From an uncultured Colwellia sp. (lineage in GTDB: Bacteria; Pseudomonadota; Gammaproteobacteria; Enterobacterales; Alteromonadaceae), in contig CAJXYE010000001.1 of the NCBI GenBank assembly GCA_913063325.1, positions 119,314-183,313 of the forward strand: DNA of 64,000 nt, written 5' to 3'. The notes below the pieces were generated by a model. That model saw only the letters and a list, made by a program, of their open reading frames with translations. It was not told the DNA's origin and ran no database searches. Below, in pieces: positions 38,538-46,903 of this stretch (position 1 is the stretch's first letter; each line of letters begins with the position of its first letter). Both the position numbers and the translations under genes were made by a program.

Positions 38538-39662
38538 TCATACTGACTCTATCAATACAAAGTCTTTCGCCAAAAACTCCTTACCATTGAGTATGATTGA
38601 TACTTGGTGCTTACCTGGATAATACACTCGAGTACTAATGGCTTTAAAACTTTGTTTACGATGCACTTGGTGTGCCTCATGGGCGGCAAGAATTCGCTCA
38701 CTAATTTTAAAAACCTTTTTAGACAACTGACCGTTTTTTTTCAAAAAATACAATCCATATTCCAAGCGTATTTTTTTTCTTTGGCTTGAGGTGTTTTTTA
38801 ATGTGAAATTGAACTGAGCATAATCACCAAAATTAACCTCTGGCGTGACTACCTTAAAATCAAGTAATTCAATATCGGTGCTGTCGTAACCAAATAATGT
38901 CAATGTTTCAGGGCAAGCTTGTTTTAATAAGGTCCTACACGCATGTTTTAACGTTCTGTCAAACTGCTCACTTTTACCTAAATATTTTTTTACAAAATCA
39001 ATGACAACTTGTGGATTATCTTTGGCAATATCATTTAAATTATTGGCAACACTACGGCGTACAATTTCAGTAGGGTCATCAATTAATTGATGTAAAATAG
39101 GTAAGATATCAGTAGGGTTTTTCTTATATTCCTGCAAGGCGATGGCCCAAGGTAGGCGTGGTCTGCTGCCTTCACTGGCTAAGCGCCTAACCATATGATG
39201 TTCATGTTTACTCCAGGCAATCATTTGCTCCACCATTTGATTGCCATATTTAATTAAGAAGGGTCTCACTGAAAATTCACCACTGGTAAATTTCGTTATT
39301 TCTTCCATCACCTCAACCGATTTTTGATAATTATTGATGCCATAAGTTTCGAGATATTCAGGCAAAAACATATACTCAACACTACCTTCGGTAATACCTG
39401 CCTTGGTTAAGCTTGCAATTAACTTCACTAAAACATCTGCAGCTTGTGAAAAATCAGTTGGCATAAACTGATGCATAACGGCATTGGTATGGCTCATGCG
39501 CTCTTTTAATTCTAAGGCATCAAAGTTATCGGGTAGCATAAGTGTCATGAACTCTTGTTCATTAAACGCGTCGATATCATAATTGGCTAAACAGCCTTTT
39601 AAATGTTGGGATAAGGTAAGATAAAAGTCTTGGTTATATAGGTTTTTAAAAAGGTCAGCCAT
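38538..39662 (-). CDS. DNA alkylation repair protein, AlkC-like (HEAT repeats plus Ig-like domain)
   Basis: The 374-residue protein has an alpha-helical HEAT-like body (for example HMVRRLASEGSRPRLPWAIAL, DPTEIVRRSVANNLNDIAKDNPQVV), the fold of the AlkC/AlkD DNA glycosylases that remove alkylated bases. From about residue 270 a beta-rich tail (EVNFGDYAQFNFTLKNTSSQRKKIRLEYGLYFLKKNG) resembles the Ig-like domain of long AlkC forms. The length and two-part architecture favour AlkC over the shorter AlkD. It stands alone, downstream of the Ton cluster. No SOS box was seen. Confidence 0.75.
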   Translation of the reverse strand: MADLFKNLYNQDFYLTLSQHLKGCLANYDIDAFNEQEFMTLMLPDNFDALELKERMSHTNAVMHQFMPTDFSQAADVLVKLIASLTKAGITEGSVEYMFLPEYLETYGINNYQKSVEVMEEITKFTSGEFSVRPFLIKYGNQMVEQMIAWSKHEHHMVRRLASEGSRPRLPWAIALQEYKKNPTDILPILHQLIDDPTEIVRRSVANNLNDIAKDNPQVVIDFVKKYLGKSEQFDRTLKHACRTLLKQACPETLTLFGYDSTDIELLDFKVVTPEVNFGDYAQFNFTLKNTSSQRKKIRLEYGLYFLKKNGQLSKKVFKISERILAAHEAHQVHRKQSFKAISTRVYYPGKHQVSIILNGKEFLAKDFVLIESV

Positions 39663-39798
39663 CTTTATTGTTTCAATCTACGTTTTTACAATGGGCGGTA
39701 ACTATACACCTCACGACAACTGTATGTAAATACAGCACCAGTTTGTTTTGTCTATATTAATTCGATATACCAACATTTTACAACACTAACTTTATCCA

Positions 39799-39824
39799 TA
39801 AAAAAACGCCCTGAGGCGTTTTAA
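39799..39824 (-). terminator. Terminator of the TPR/Ton operon
   Basis: On the minus strand AAAACGCCTCAGGGCGTTTTTTT forms a short strong hairpin with a T run, about 50 bp after the TPR gene stop. Confidence 0.8.
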
Positions 39825-39871
39825 TTTTTTGCTATTTAATTCACTAAACTCAACCTTTAGTAGGGTAAAGC

Positions 39872-41260
39872 CTAATTTAACATGGCTAACTGTACTTTAT
39901 GTTGCTGCTGCTCTCGCTCTACATATTTTCCCCATTGCAAGGCCGTTTTTTTAGTGCTGATAAATTTTGTTGCCTTTGAAAATGACGTCAAAGATTGTTC
40001 AAATTTTTTCAGGTTAAAATTTGCCATACCTAGAATTAAGTACATATTGGCGATGTCCTTCACATTACTTACCGTTACGTCCTCGTCTTTATCTTGCTTA
40101 TGTTCATCATAACGAGACAAAGCTAAATTTGAAGCATGTATTGCCAATTGCCATTGCTGGGTATTTAAATAGGTTTGCGCCAACAAAGCGTCATGTTCAC
40201 CTGATTGAGCAATATCGCTAACTCGGAGTAAAACTTGAATCGCTTTTTCCTCTTCTTTAGCGGTTAAATAAGCACGAGCTAACCGAGCCAAGTTATCTTC
40301 ATCAGCAAAAATACTACCTTGATTTATTGCATCATCCAAAACAGCAGCACTTTTGTACGGCGCACCATGAAATGCATAGAGTTGAGACAAAGTAAGAATA
40401 TCACTATTCTTGGTAATATAGCCCGCTTGATAAGCCGCTTCCATTACCGCCATTTGTTTATCTTCTTGCCCAATTTCACCGTACATGCTGGAAAGTTGTA
40501 ACCAGTATTGTGGTTTATCATATAAGCGAACTAATTTTTCCATTACTTTAGTGACTTGCTTTGGCTGTTTTAGCTCATAATAAGTTGCACGTTGTAACGT
40601 CAGCCAGTTTTCTTTAGGCTGTTTATTTTTACTTTCAACTAAGCTAATTGCTATTTCAGTATGCTTTAAGCTATTAACAAAATCTTTATCTTGAAAGTAG
40701 ACTTGTGCAAATAACATCTCTTGGTTTGAGGTGAGCTCTTTGCTATTTAACTTTCGCCACTGGCTTAAGTAACCCAGAGCCTCTTTATAGTTTTGCTGCT
40801 GCATACTTAGTTGAGCTAAGGAGTAAAGAGTCGAAATGATCAAGGTATCTGGAATGGCTGTTTCAGCAATGACTTTATTAAAACTATCAATTGCCAGTGC
40901 TAAATCATCATTACCGTAATACATAAAACCGTAAAAATTAAATAACATGGCACGTTCATAACTATTTAAGCTACTAAGTCTGTCTTGAACTTCATCTAAT
41001 ACGGCAAAGCCCTCTATTTTGTCACCACCATCAGCTAGTTTTTGCGCCCGCGCTAATTGTGAATAAACTCTATTACGCATTGCAGGCACTTTTTTGCTAG
41101 CGCTATAACTCTTTTTATTGACCTTTTTATCGACACTACCTTTATCTGCATTTGAGGTCGTGGTTGCCTTTGTTGCATGCGCAGCAAAGGCAGTAGTGCT
41201 CGGTATAGCAGCAAGTAAAGTAAATACGGTTGTCAGTAGTAAGGAATTTTTGTTTTTCAT
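39872..41260 (-). CDS. Tetratricopeptide-repeat protein of the Ton cluster
   Basis: The start at 41260 (462 residues) is chosen because AAGGA lies seven bases upstream; ATGs at 41281 and 41263 are alternatives. A signal peptide (NSLLLTTVFTLLAAIPS...AFA) is followed by a Lys/Ser-rich stretch and then about nine degenerate TPR units (YERAMLFNFYGFMYYGNDDLALAIDSF, DALLAQTYLNTQQWQLAIHASNLAL). It is the last gene of the DUF3450-TtpC-ExbB-ExbD-TonB run, 95 bp behind tonB. A similar TPR protein ends the related cluster in Shewanella. It probably acts in the periplasm as a partner of the energising complex. Confidence 0.75.
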   Translation of the reverse strand: MKNKNSLLLTTVFTLLAAIPSTTAFAAHATKATTTSNADKGSVDKKVNKKSYSASKKVPAMRNRVYSQLARAQKLADGGDKIEGFAVLDEVQDRLSSLNSYERAMLFNFYGFMYYGNDDLALAIDSFNKVIAETAIPDTLIISTLYSLAQLSMQQQNYKEALGYLSQWRKLNSKELTSNQEMLFAQVYFQDKDFVNSLKHTEIAISLVESKNKQPKENWLTLQRATYYELKQPKQVTKVMEKLVRLYDKPQYWLQLSSMYGEIGQEDKQMAVMEAAYQAGYITKNSDILTLSQLYAFHGAPYKSAAVLDDAINQGSIFADEDNLARLARAYLTAKEEEKAIQVLLRVSDIAQSGEHDALLAQTYLNTQQWQLAIHASNLALSRYDEHKQDKDEDVTVSNVKDIANMYLILGMANFNLKKFEQSLTSFSKATKFISTKKTALQWGKYVEREQQQHKVQLAMLN

Positions 41261-41355
41261 CATTCGATCCTTAATTACCAATAAGTTATTAATAGTTAGT
41301 AACTTATTGGTGATTTGTAAAAGTTAGAGTCTTTTGAAGGGTTATCTCAAACGGC

Positions 41356-42027
41356 TTAACCATCAATTTTAAAGCTAATTTTGTTTTGTACTCCGGCAAC
41401 TTCCATCGCTACCCCATCAACAACACGTGGTTTGTATTTGAACTTGGCAACCGCATCTAGCGCTGCTCTATCAAAAACGCCTTGAGGTTTAGCTTCTAAT
41501 ACTCTGGCATGGCTCACTGATCCTGTTTTTGTTACAACAAACTCAACAATAACGAAGCCTTCAATACCACGAGATTGTGCCCGACGAGGATAAATAGCTG
41601 CTACCTTAACTATCGGTAAATAATCACCATCCCCTGTCTCTAAGCTCAAGCCACCTGACAAGCCCATATCTGTTTGAATATCGGCTGCAAAAGAACTCTT
41701 TATAGCATTCGCATTAGGATTAGATTGTTGCATTTGAGGGGCATTCATTGGTGGTGGTGGCTCTTTTGGTTTAGCTGGTTTTTGTGGTTTACGCTCTTTT
41801 TTTACAATCGTTTCATCTTGCTTTAAACGAATAAAATCAAGCACACTACCCTTGGCTGGATCTGTCATCACGTCATTGCCACCAGCAATTAACTTTTGCA
41901 TGCCCCAAAGTAAAATAAAGGTCATGCTTAACGCCAATACTCCTGCAATAGCGTATCGTGCACCACTGCGTACAATAATTTCTTGCGGTATTTCTTTCGA
42001 CATACCTTTCGACAAATGTTGCGACAT
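41356..42027 (-). CDS. tonB: TonB energy-transducing protein
   Basis: The 223-residue protein has an N-terminal cytoplasmic part, one membrane helix (about residues 27-47), a proline-rich spacer (KPQKPAKPKEPPPP) and the TonB C-terminal domain (VKVAAIYPRRAQSRGIEGFVIVEF, then FDRAALDAVAKFKYKPRVVDG). It transmits proton-motive energy from ExbB/ExbD to outer-membrane receptors. GGAGAG is well placed before the ATG at 42027. The gene is 20 bp downstream of exbD, so it is in the same operon. The HisXxx-type signature of classical TonB is replaced by the SARYAIAG/AGARY pattern of this subgroup. Confidence 0.9.
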   Translation of the reverse strand: MSQHLSKGMSKEIPQEIIVRSGARYAIAGVLALSMTFILLWGMQKLIAGGNDVMTDPAKGSVLDFIRLKQDETIVKKERKPQKPAKPKEPPPPMNAPQMQQSNPNANAIKSSFAADIQTDMGLSGGLSLETGDGDYLPIVKVAAIYPRRAQSRGIEGFVIVEFVVTKTGSVSHARVLEAKPQGVFDRAALDAVAKFKYKPRVVDGVAMEVAGVQNKISFKIDG

Positions 42028-42047
42028 ATTAACTCTCCAACTTCTAT

Positions 42048-42458
42048 TTAGCTTTCTTGCGCAGCAATCGATACATCATAAACACCTGCAGCACGCGCAG
42101 AGTCCATCACCTTGATTAAGGTATCTGTGGTCGATTTTTTATCGGCTTGAATAACAACTGTACCCTGTGGATTTTCAGCTTTTAAGCGCTCAATATTTGC
42201 TTGTACGCTGCGAACATCAACTTTACGTTTATTGATCCAAATATCACCTTTGTCACTTATTGCCACTAAGATATTTGCGCGTTCTTTTTTAACAGCTGTA
42301 GCCGCTTCTGGGCGATTCACATCAATACCTGCTTCCTTAACAAATGAGGCGGTTACGATGAAAAAAATCAACAAGATAAAAACAACATCAAGCATGGGGG
42401 TCATATCAATCTCTTCTTTTTCGTCTTGATCTTGTAACATTTGGTTTAAGTGACGCAT
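42048..42458 (-). CDS. exbD: ExbD biopolymer transport protein
   Basis: The 136-residue protein has the ExbD/TolR layout: a short cytoplasmic segment, a single helix MLDVVFILLIFFIVTASF with the proton-relay aspartate near its start (DMTPMLDVV), and a periplasmic domain (DKGDIWINKRKVD, VVIQADKKSTTDTLIKVMD). With ExbB it forms the proton channel that drives TonB. AGGAG precedes the ATG. It lies between exbB and tonB in the operon. Confidence 0.92.
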   Translation of the reverse strand: MRHLNQMLQDQDEKEEIDMTPMLDVVFILLIFFIVTASFVKEAGIDVNRPEAATAVKKERANILVAISDKGDIWINKRKVDVRSVQANIERLKAENPQGTVVIQADKKSTTDTLIKVMDSARAAGVYDVSIAAQES

Positions 42459-42548
42459 AACTAACTCCTACCATTTTATTTTTAGATAACTGCTTCACTT
42501 AATACGAAACAGCTACCTACTATTAATTTACTAAATTTTGACTAGCGG

Positions 42549-43076
42549 CTAGTGACTAACGGTTAAGCTGTCAGCTAGCAATTCCGATTCTTTTTTCGCA
42601 TTACGGCGTAACCAGGTTGCGGTAAATACACCAGATAACGAACCAACCATACCTGCCATGGTAGGAATAGTGGCGCGTGATACACCCGACGCCATAGACC
42701 GTGCATTACCACTGCCTGATATTGCCATGACATCAAAGACTTCAATCATGCCTGTTACTGTGCCCAACAAACCTAGTAGCGGACACAGAACAACCAAAGA
42801 TTGTATAAGCGCTAAATTACGATTTAACTTAGTTGTACCACGAGAAATTAACGCGTTGCGTATTTGTTCGCTGTTCCAAGATGTTTGGTCCTGACGGCCT
42901 TGCCATAAACTAATCATGTGTTTCTTTACACTGCGGTAGCTATAAAAAACAAAGACAAAACGTTCAAAAATCAATAACCACATAATGAAAATAACGGCGG
43001 CAATCACGATTAATACTTGTCCACCGGTATCCATAAATTCATTAATGGCGTCGTACATTTCCATTAAGGCAATCAC
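42549..43076 (-). CDS. exbB: ExbB-type proton channel subunit
   Basis: The 175-residue protein has three membrane segments and the MotA/TolQ/ExbB domain (SLVVLCPLLGLLGTVTGMIEVFDVMA, then MASGVSRATIPTMAGMVGSLSGVFTATWL). The start is a GTG at 43076 overlapping the end of the TtpC-like gene, with GGAG eight bases before it; an ATG at 43064 is an alternative. It is the compact ExbB of a two-ExbB Ton system and forms the inner-membrane motor with ExbD. Coupling by overlap with the upstream gene implies equal dosage. Confidence 0.9.
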   Translation of the reverse strand: MIALMEMYDAINEFMDTGGQVLIVIAAVIFIMWLLIFERFVFVFYSYRSVKKHMISLWQGRQDQTSWNSEQIRNALISRGTTKLNRNLALIQSLVVLCPLLGLLGTVTGMIEVFDVMAISGSGNARSMASGVSRATIPTMAGMVGSLSGVFTATWLRRNAKKESELLADSLTVSH

Positions 43077-43079
43077 AAT

Positions 43080-44522
43080 TTATGCTCCTTGGCCTGCAAG
43101 CTGACTACTTTCTACTGGCTCAGCGCTTTCAGTACGCTCAGCCCTTTCGGCAATAAGCCCGGTACTTTCTTGTTGTAAAATATTAACTATGTTACGGCTA
43201 CGACCATTTAAATAAGCAAAAATAAATACCATAGGGATAGCAACAACAAGTCCTAAAACAGTAGTGACAAGTGCTTGAGATATACCGCCAGCCATAAGCT
43301 TGGGATCACCGGTACCAAATAAAGTAATTGCCTGGAAGGTATTGATCATGCCTGTTACCGTACCCAATAAGCCGATTAAGGGGGCAACCACTGAGATGAT
43401 TTTAATTAGGGTTAAGCGTTTTGATAATTTAGGCACTTCTCTTAAAATTGACTCAGATAATTTAAGCTCTAAGGTTTCGGTATCTAAATTGGGATTGTTA
43501 TCTTTAACCTGCATAACACGACCTAAAGGATTATCACTCGATGCGATAGTTGATTTAAGCTGACGTCCTACTTTAGCGCCAATAAACACTAAACTAATTA
43601 AACGCTCTAGCGCTATGAGTAAACCAACAAAGCCAATCGCTAAAATGATGTAACCCACAGGGCCACCTTGGTCTACACGTTCTTTCAAGTCAGGCGCTTG
43701 TACTAATAAACTTAATATTGAGCCGCCGGTAGGATCTAAAGCAAAAGCTGTGGTATTGCCACCGCTGTTAACTAAGTCACTAGTAGTCGCAAGGTATCGA
43801 CTAGAAGGTTGTCTAATAAGCTCAGCAACGGTCCCTGTTTCATCAATATATTCTAAATATTTACCATCTGAGATTAAATTAAAGCCACCTACGCGCGTCA
43901 CTTCAGCAATTTTTCGGTCGCCATTAGCTAAAACAACTTCACGGTTAAACTTTGCGACTTTACCGCTTTGGGTCATTTCACGTTGTAATTCAAACCATAA
44001 ACGCTCAATTTCGCTAATAGATGCAAGCTTAGAGCTTGAGCCCATGCTTTGCGCGAATTCATCTAAAAATTTTCCGCGCCCTGGTATTTGCGCCGAAATA
44101 ACGGACGTTTGAAACTTACTGCGCGTATCACCAGAGACTTGCTGTAAAACACCAAATAACTCTTTTAATTCACCTAAACGCTTGTCTAAGGCCTCAGCCT
44201 TATTCGCTAAATTAATTTCATTATCTGCGAAATTTTGCTCAAGCTGTACACTTAGTACTAAGGCATTATCTCGTTGGTAGCCCATGTCGTTAAGTAAATT
44301 TTGTTGCTGATTAACTTTGGCTTTAAATTCTGTTTCTCGCGCTTTATTTTGCTTGGTTTGCGTTATCTTGCCTTGCTCTAGTTGATTTAATAAATCATCT
44401 AGACTTAACGCCTCTTGCGCATAACTCACTGTAGTCAAAGAAGCGAGTGTCAATGAAAGTGCCGATACGCTTAACGCTTTGGTTACTACGCTTTTTATTA
44501 CATTAGAAAAAATAGTCATCAT
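43080..44522 (-). CDS. ttpC: TtpC-like large MotA/TolQ/ExbB proton channel protein
   Basis: The 480-residue protein starts with a signal peptide (SALSLTLASLTTVSYA), then a long coiled coil at about residues 40-120 (NKARETEFKAKVNQQQNLL), a periplasmic region, and from about residue 285 the membrane part with the MotA/TolQ/ExbB domain (IISVVAPLIGLLGTVTGMINTFQAIT, LMAGGISQALVTTVLGLVVAIPMVF). This periplasmic extension is the mark of TtpC, a needed fourth component of the Vibrio TonB2-type systems. It is next to DUF3450 and exbB with 2-bp spacing or overlap. Confidence 0.82.
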   Translation of the reverse strand: MMTIFSNVIKSVVTKALSVSALSLTLASLTTVSYAQEALSLDDLLNQLEQGKITQTKQNKARETEFKAKVNQQQNLLNDMGYQRDNALVLSVQLEQNFADNEINLANKAEALDKRLGELKELFGVLQQVSGDTRSKFQTSVISAQIPGRGKFLDEFAQSMGSSSKLASISEIERLWFELQREMTQSGKVAKFNREVVLANGDRKIAEVTRVGGFNLISDGKYLEYIDETGTVAELIRQPSSRYLATTSDLVNSGGNTTAFALDPTGGSILSLLVQAPDLKERVDQGGPVGYIILAIGFVGLLIALERLISLVFIGAKVGRQLKSTIASSDNPLGRVMQVKDNNPNLDTETLELKLSESILREVPKLSKRLTLIKIISVVAPLIGLLGTVTGMINTFQAITLFGTGDPKLMAGGISQALVTTVLGLVVAIPMVFIFAYLNGRSRNIVNILQQESTGLIAERAERTESAEPVESSQLAGQGA

Positions 44523-44524
44523 TA

Positions 44525-45373
44525 TTACTCAGCTTGTGTCGATGTTTCGTTAAAAGACACCGGTACCCCTGAAACAGGTACAAGGATCAAATCGGGTGCT
44601 AACTGTTTACGGGCAATACGTTGGGCTTTATTGATACCTAAACGATAATCTTGTGACAATGATTGCCACTGACCGCTTCCTGCTGATAATTTTTTCCATT
44701 GGCCTAAACGACTACCGTCACGAGTTTGATAAACTAAGCTCACACGACCAATACGTAAAAAATCAACATCCATTTGTTTACCATCAATTGGTAAAACACC
44801 ACTGTAAGCTTCAATAGTACGACCGTAATCCACTTCTATTTGATACGCTTCAAGCACACGACGAAACTTCTCTGAAACGGCAATATCGGCACGATTCATC
44901 ATTGTTTTTAAATCTTCAACACGCTTAGTTCTTTCGCTTGGTAAAAAAGGCACATCAAGATCTACGAAGGTATCTAAGGTACTGATCATACGTGCCATTA
45001 AAGGTGATATTTGACGTTCAATAACACTGACTTCTTCCATTGATTTTGCTAACTGAGCTAGCTCTGTCATTTGGCTATCAAGCTGAGCTTGCATTTGTTG
45101 GTTATAAACACTGAGGCCATCAACTTCTTTTGTTACCACATTAAATTGCTGCAACTTAGTTTGTACTTGATCAGTCAAACCGTTTACTTTTTGTTGTGAT
45201 TTAGCAGCAGAATGATTAATTTGTTGACCGGCATCGACCACCTTATTTAAGGAGGTGCTGTTTAGTGAGTTATCACTAATTGAGTCTGTAGCGGATGCTG
45301 ACGTAGCAAGCAATAAACTACTTGCACTGAGGCTAAGGTATAAGCTTGCTTTGGCGAGTTTAGACAACTTCAT
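44525..45373 (-). CDS. DUF3450 periplasmic coiled-coil protein
   Basis: The 282-residue protein has a signal peptide (about residues 1-28), then long helical heptads (INHSAAKSQQKVNGLTDQVQTKL, QMQAQLDSQMTELAQLAKSMEEVS) and a C-terminal domain typical of DUF3450 (FLRIGRVSLVYQTRDGSRLGQW, then WQSLSQDYRLGINKAQRIARKQ). It is the first gene of the Ton operon, 2 bp from ttpC. DUF3450 genes regularly head such clusters, and a periplasmic scaffold role is inferred. The heptamer array at 45495-45577 lies upstream. AAAGGGT precedes the ATG. Confidence 0.82.
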   Translation of the reverse strand: MKLSKLAKASLYLSLSASSLLLATSASATDSISDNSLNSTSLNKVVDAGQQINHSAAKSQQKVNGLTDQVQTKLQQFNVVTKEVDGLSVYNQQMQAQLDSQMTELAQLAKSMEEVSVIERQISPLMARMISTLDTFVDLDVPFLPSERTKRVEDLKTMMNRADIAVSEKFRRVLEAYQIEVDYGRTIEAYSGVLPIDGKQMDVDFLRIGRVSLVYQTRDGSRLGQWKKLSAGSGQWQSLSQDYRLGINKAQRIARKQLAPDLILVPVSGVPVSFNETSTQAE

Positions 45374-45441
45374 CGGTGTACCCTTTCTATTTGCTCTCTT
45401 TTACTATTAATAAGCTAAGAGCGTCATAAATTGTAAATGCA

Positions 45442-45480
45442 AATAGCAATCTGATTGTCTTTACAACAGTGATTGCTATT
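45442..45480. repeat. Inverted repeat in the leader of the Ton operon
   Basis: AATAGCAATC and GATTGCTATT are perfect 10-bp complements separated by 19 bases, between the heptamer array and the DUF3450 start. It could be an mRNA leader hairpin or an operator. Confidence 0.4.
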
Positions 45481-45494
45481 AACGTTCAAGAATG

Positions 45495-45577
45495 TGACAA
45501 AGTGTACCGAGGAAATATGACAATTAAGTTGAAGAAATATGACACTTACATTGCATTAAGATTTCAGTTTAATGACA
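45495..45577 (-). promoter_or_regulatory. Candidate PhoB-binding array upstream of the DUF3450-Ton operon
   Basis: On the minus strand TGTCAT heptamer starts occur at 45577, 45544 and 45522, exact multiples of 11 bp apart (33, 22), and TGTCAC at 45499 is one base out of phase. Weaker units (TGAAATC at 45566, TGCAATG at 45555) fill the phase. PhoB boxes are direct 11-bp repeats of this heptamer. The site is 120-200 bp before the start codon. Confidence 0.5.
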
Positions 45578-45687
45578 GCTAATAAGATCAAACAAGCCGT
45601 ACAGAATTAAGTGGCGTAGGTTTACTTAAAGGAGAGTAATGCTGGGGTTTCAATGTTACTGATTTCAATATAACTAAAGAGCAGACA

Positions 45688-45720
45688 AAAAAAAAGCACC
45701 TAACGTTAAGTGAGGTACTT
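45688..45720 (-). terminator. Terminator of the PEP-CTERM-like gene
   Basis: On the minus strand AAGTACCT and AGGTGCTT pair (one G-T pair) and are followed by nine T residues. The structure is 66 bp after the gene end at 45786. The rest of the 45374-45785 gap is described under the array and the inverted repeat. Confidence 0.7.
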
Positions 45721-45785
45721 CTTTAATATTTTAGCTTGTTTTTACCTGTAATTAAACAGCTAAGGACAAGACAAATTAAATATTA

Positions 45786-46433
45786 TTAAACAGATTTTTT
45801 CTGGCGACGGCTAGCTGCAAAACCGACTAGCGCTAAACCGAAAAGTGCTAAAGTACCTGGTGCAGAAACTTCAACAGGTGGCTCTTCTGATATTACAGGT
45901 GGCGCTGGAGATGTTACTGTTGCAGAAAAAGATCTTGATGTGTTATCAATACCAGCGTGTAGTGTTTGTCCAGAAATAAAGTACTGTGATCTTGTATCAT
46001 CAAAGCCACTTTTTTTAAGGGTACCGATAATAGTAAGACCTGTAATATTATTCGACGTATGATTATCGGTAATTTCAGAGATGTAAAACTCATAACCAGC
46101 AATACTCCACAATAAAGTATCAGTAACAAACAGTGAAGTATTTAATGTGCCAGCTCCAATCGTGATAGTGTCATCTTCTTCAAGAGGTCCAAAAAAATCA
46201 TTACTCAAAAATTGAGTTGTACTCGCATCATAAAAAGTGTTATTGGGAGCAGAACCAACCTCCATAGTGTTGAAATCAATTTCTGCGATTGTTCCATCGT
46301 TATTAATTAATAAATCACCTGTTAGGCTTATATCAAACATACCATTGATGCCTGATAACGGTGATATTGGATTAGCGTTAGCCGTAGCCGTGATTGCAAG
46401 CAATAACACTGCAGCACATAATTTTTTTAACAT
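45786..46433 (-). CDS. Secreted protein with PEP-CTERM-like sorting signal (SAP variant)
   Basis: From the ATG at 46433 (215 residues) the protein opens with MLKKLCAAVLLLAITATANA, a good signal peptide; the ATG at 46469 adds 12 residues before it. The C-terminus VSAPGTLALFGLALVGFAASRRQKK has the exact shape of a PEP-CTERM exosortase signal, but the PEP triplet reads SAP. The middle is a beta-rich domain (FDISLTGDLLINNDGTIAEIDF) of about 150 residues that I cannot assign. It lies between the receptor and the Ton operon, with its own terminator. No exosortase gene is in the window. Confidence 0.65.
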   Translation of the reverse strand: MLKKLCAAVLLLAITATANANPISPLSGINGMFDISLTGDLLINNDGTIAEIDFNTMEVGSAPNNTFYDASTTQFLSNDFFGPLEEDDTITIGAGTLNTSLFVTDTLLWSIAGYEFYISEITDNHTSNNITGLTIIGTLKKSGFDDTRSQYFISGQTLHAGIDNTSRSFSATVTSPAPPVISEEPPVEVSAPGTLALFGLALVGFAASRRQKKSV

Positions 46434-46724
46434 AATATTTCCATATTTAATAATATTTAAATGAATCACATACTTAACGTAAGTCGAAACTTAAATAAGT
46501 ATGTATGATTTCGTAACAACTACATCAGTCAATGCAACATACAGGCCAACTATTTATGATGTTGTTTTTAAAGGACTTTTTTAAGAAGACCTATCTACTA
46601 ACACAATAGGAATTATTTTATTGTAAAATAAATGGACAGTTATTTTTTAACCAATAAATTCAATATTTTCCTGATAAAATAAAGTTTAATAGCGGTTATC
46701 ACGATTATTATGTGTCAAACCATA

Positions 46725-46756
46725 AAAAAAGCTCATTAATAAAATTAATGAGCTTA
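46725..46756 (-). terminator. Terminator of the TonB receptor gene
   Basis: On the minus strand AAGCTCATTAAT and ATTAATGAGCTT flank a 3-base loop, followed by TTTTTT. It lies about 150 bp after the receptor stop at 46904, and the 46434-46724 part beyond holds only the promoter region of the PEP-CTERM-like gene. Confidence 0.75.
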
Positions 46757-46903
46757 ACGGTCATTTAGCATAGAGTCCTGTTTCTAAAGGGAGTAACAAG
46801 AAGACATTTACGCTTTTAAAAATTTCCTTGTTCTTTAAAGTTGTGGTTTCGGGGCACTAGTAGCTTCTCCTTTATTGCTCATGACTAACAACAAAAACTT
46901 TCC

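Noticed and set aside
46842..46886. 14-residue minus-strand frame after the TonB receptor
   Set aside because: It has no ribosome site and lies in the downstream region before the receptor terminator.
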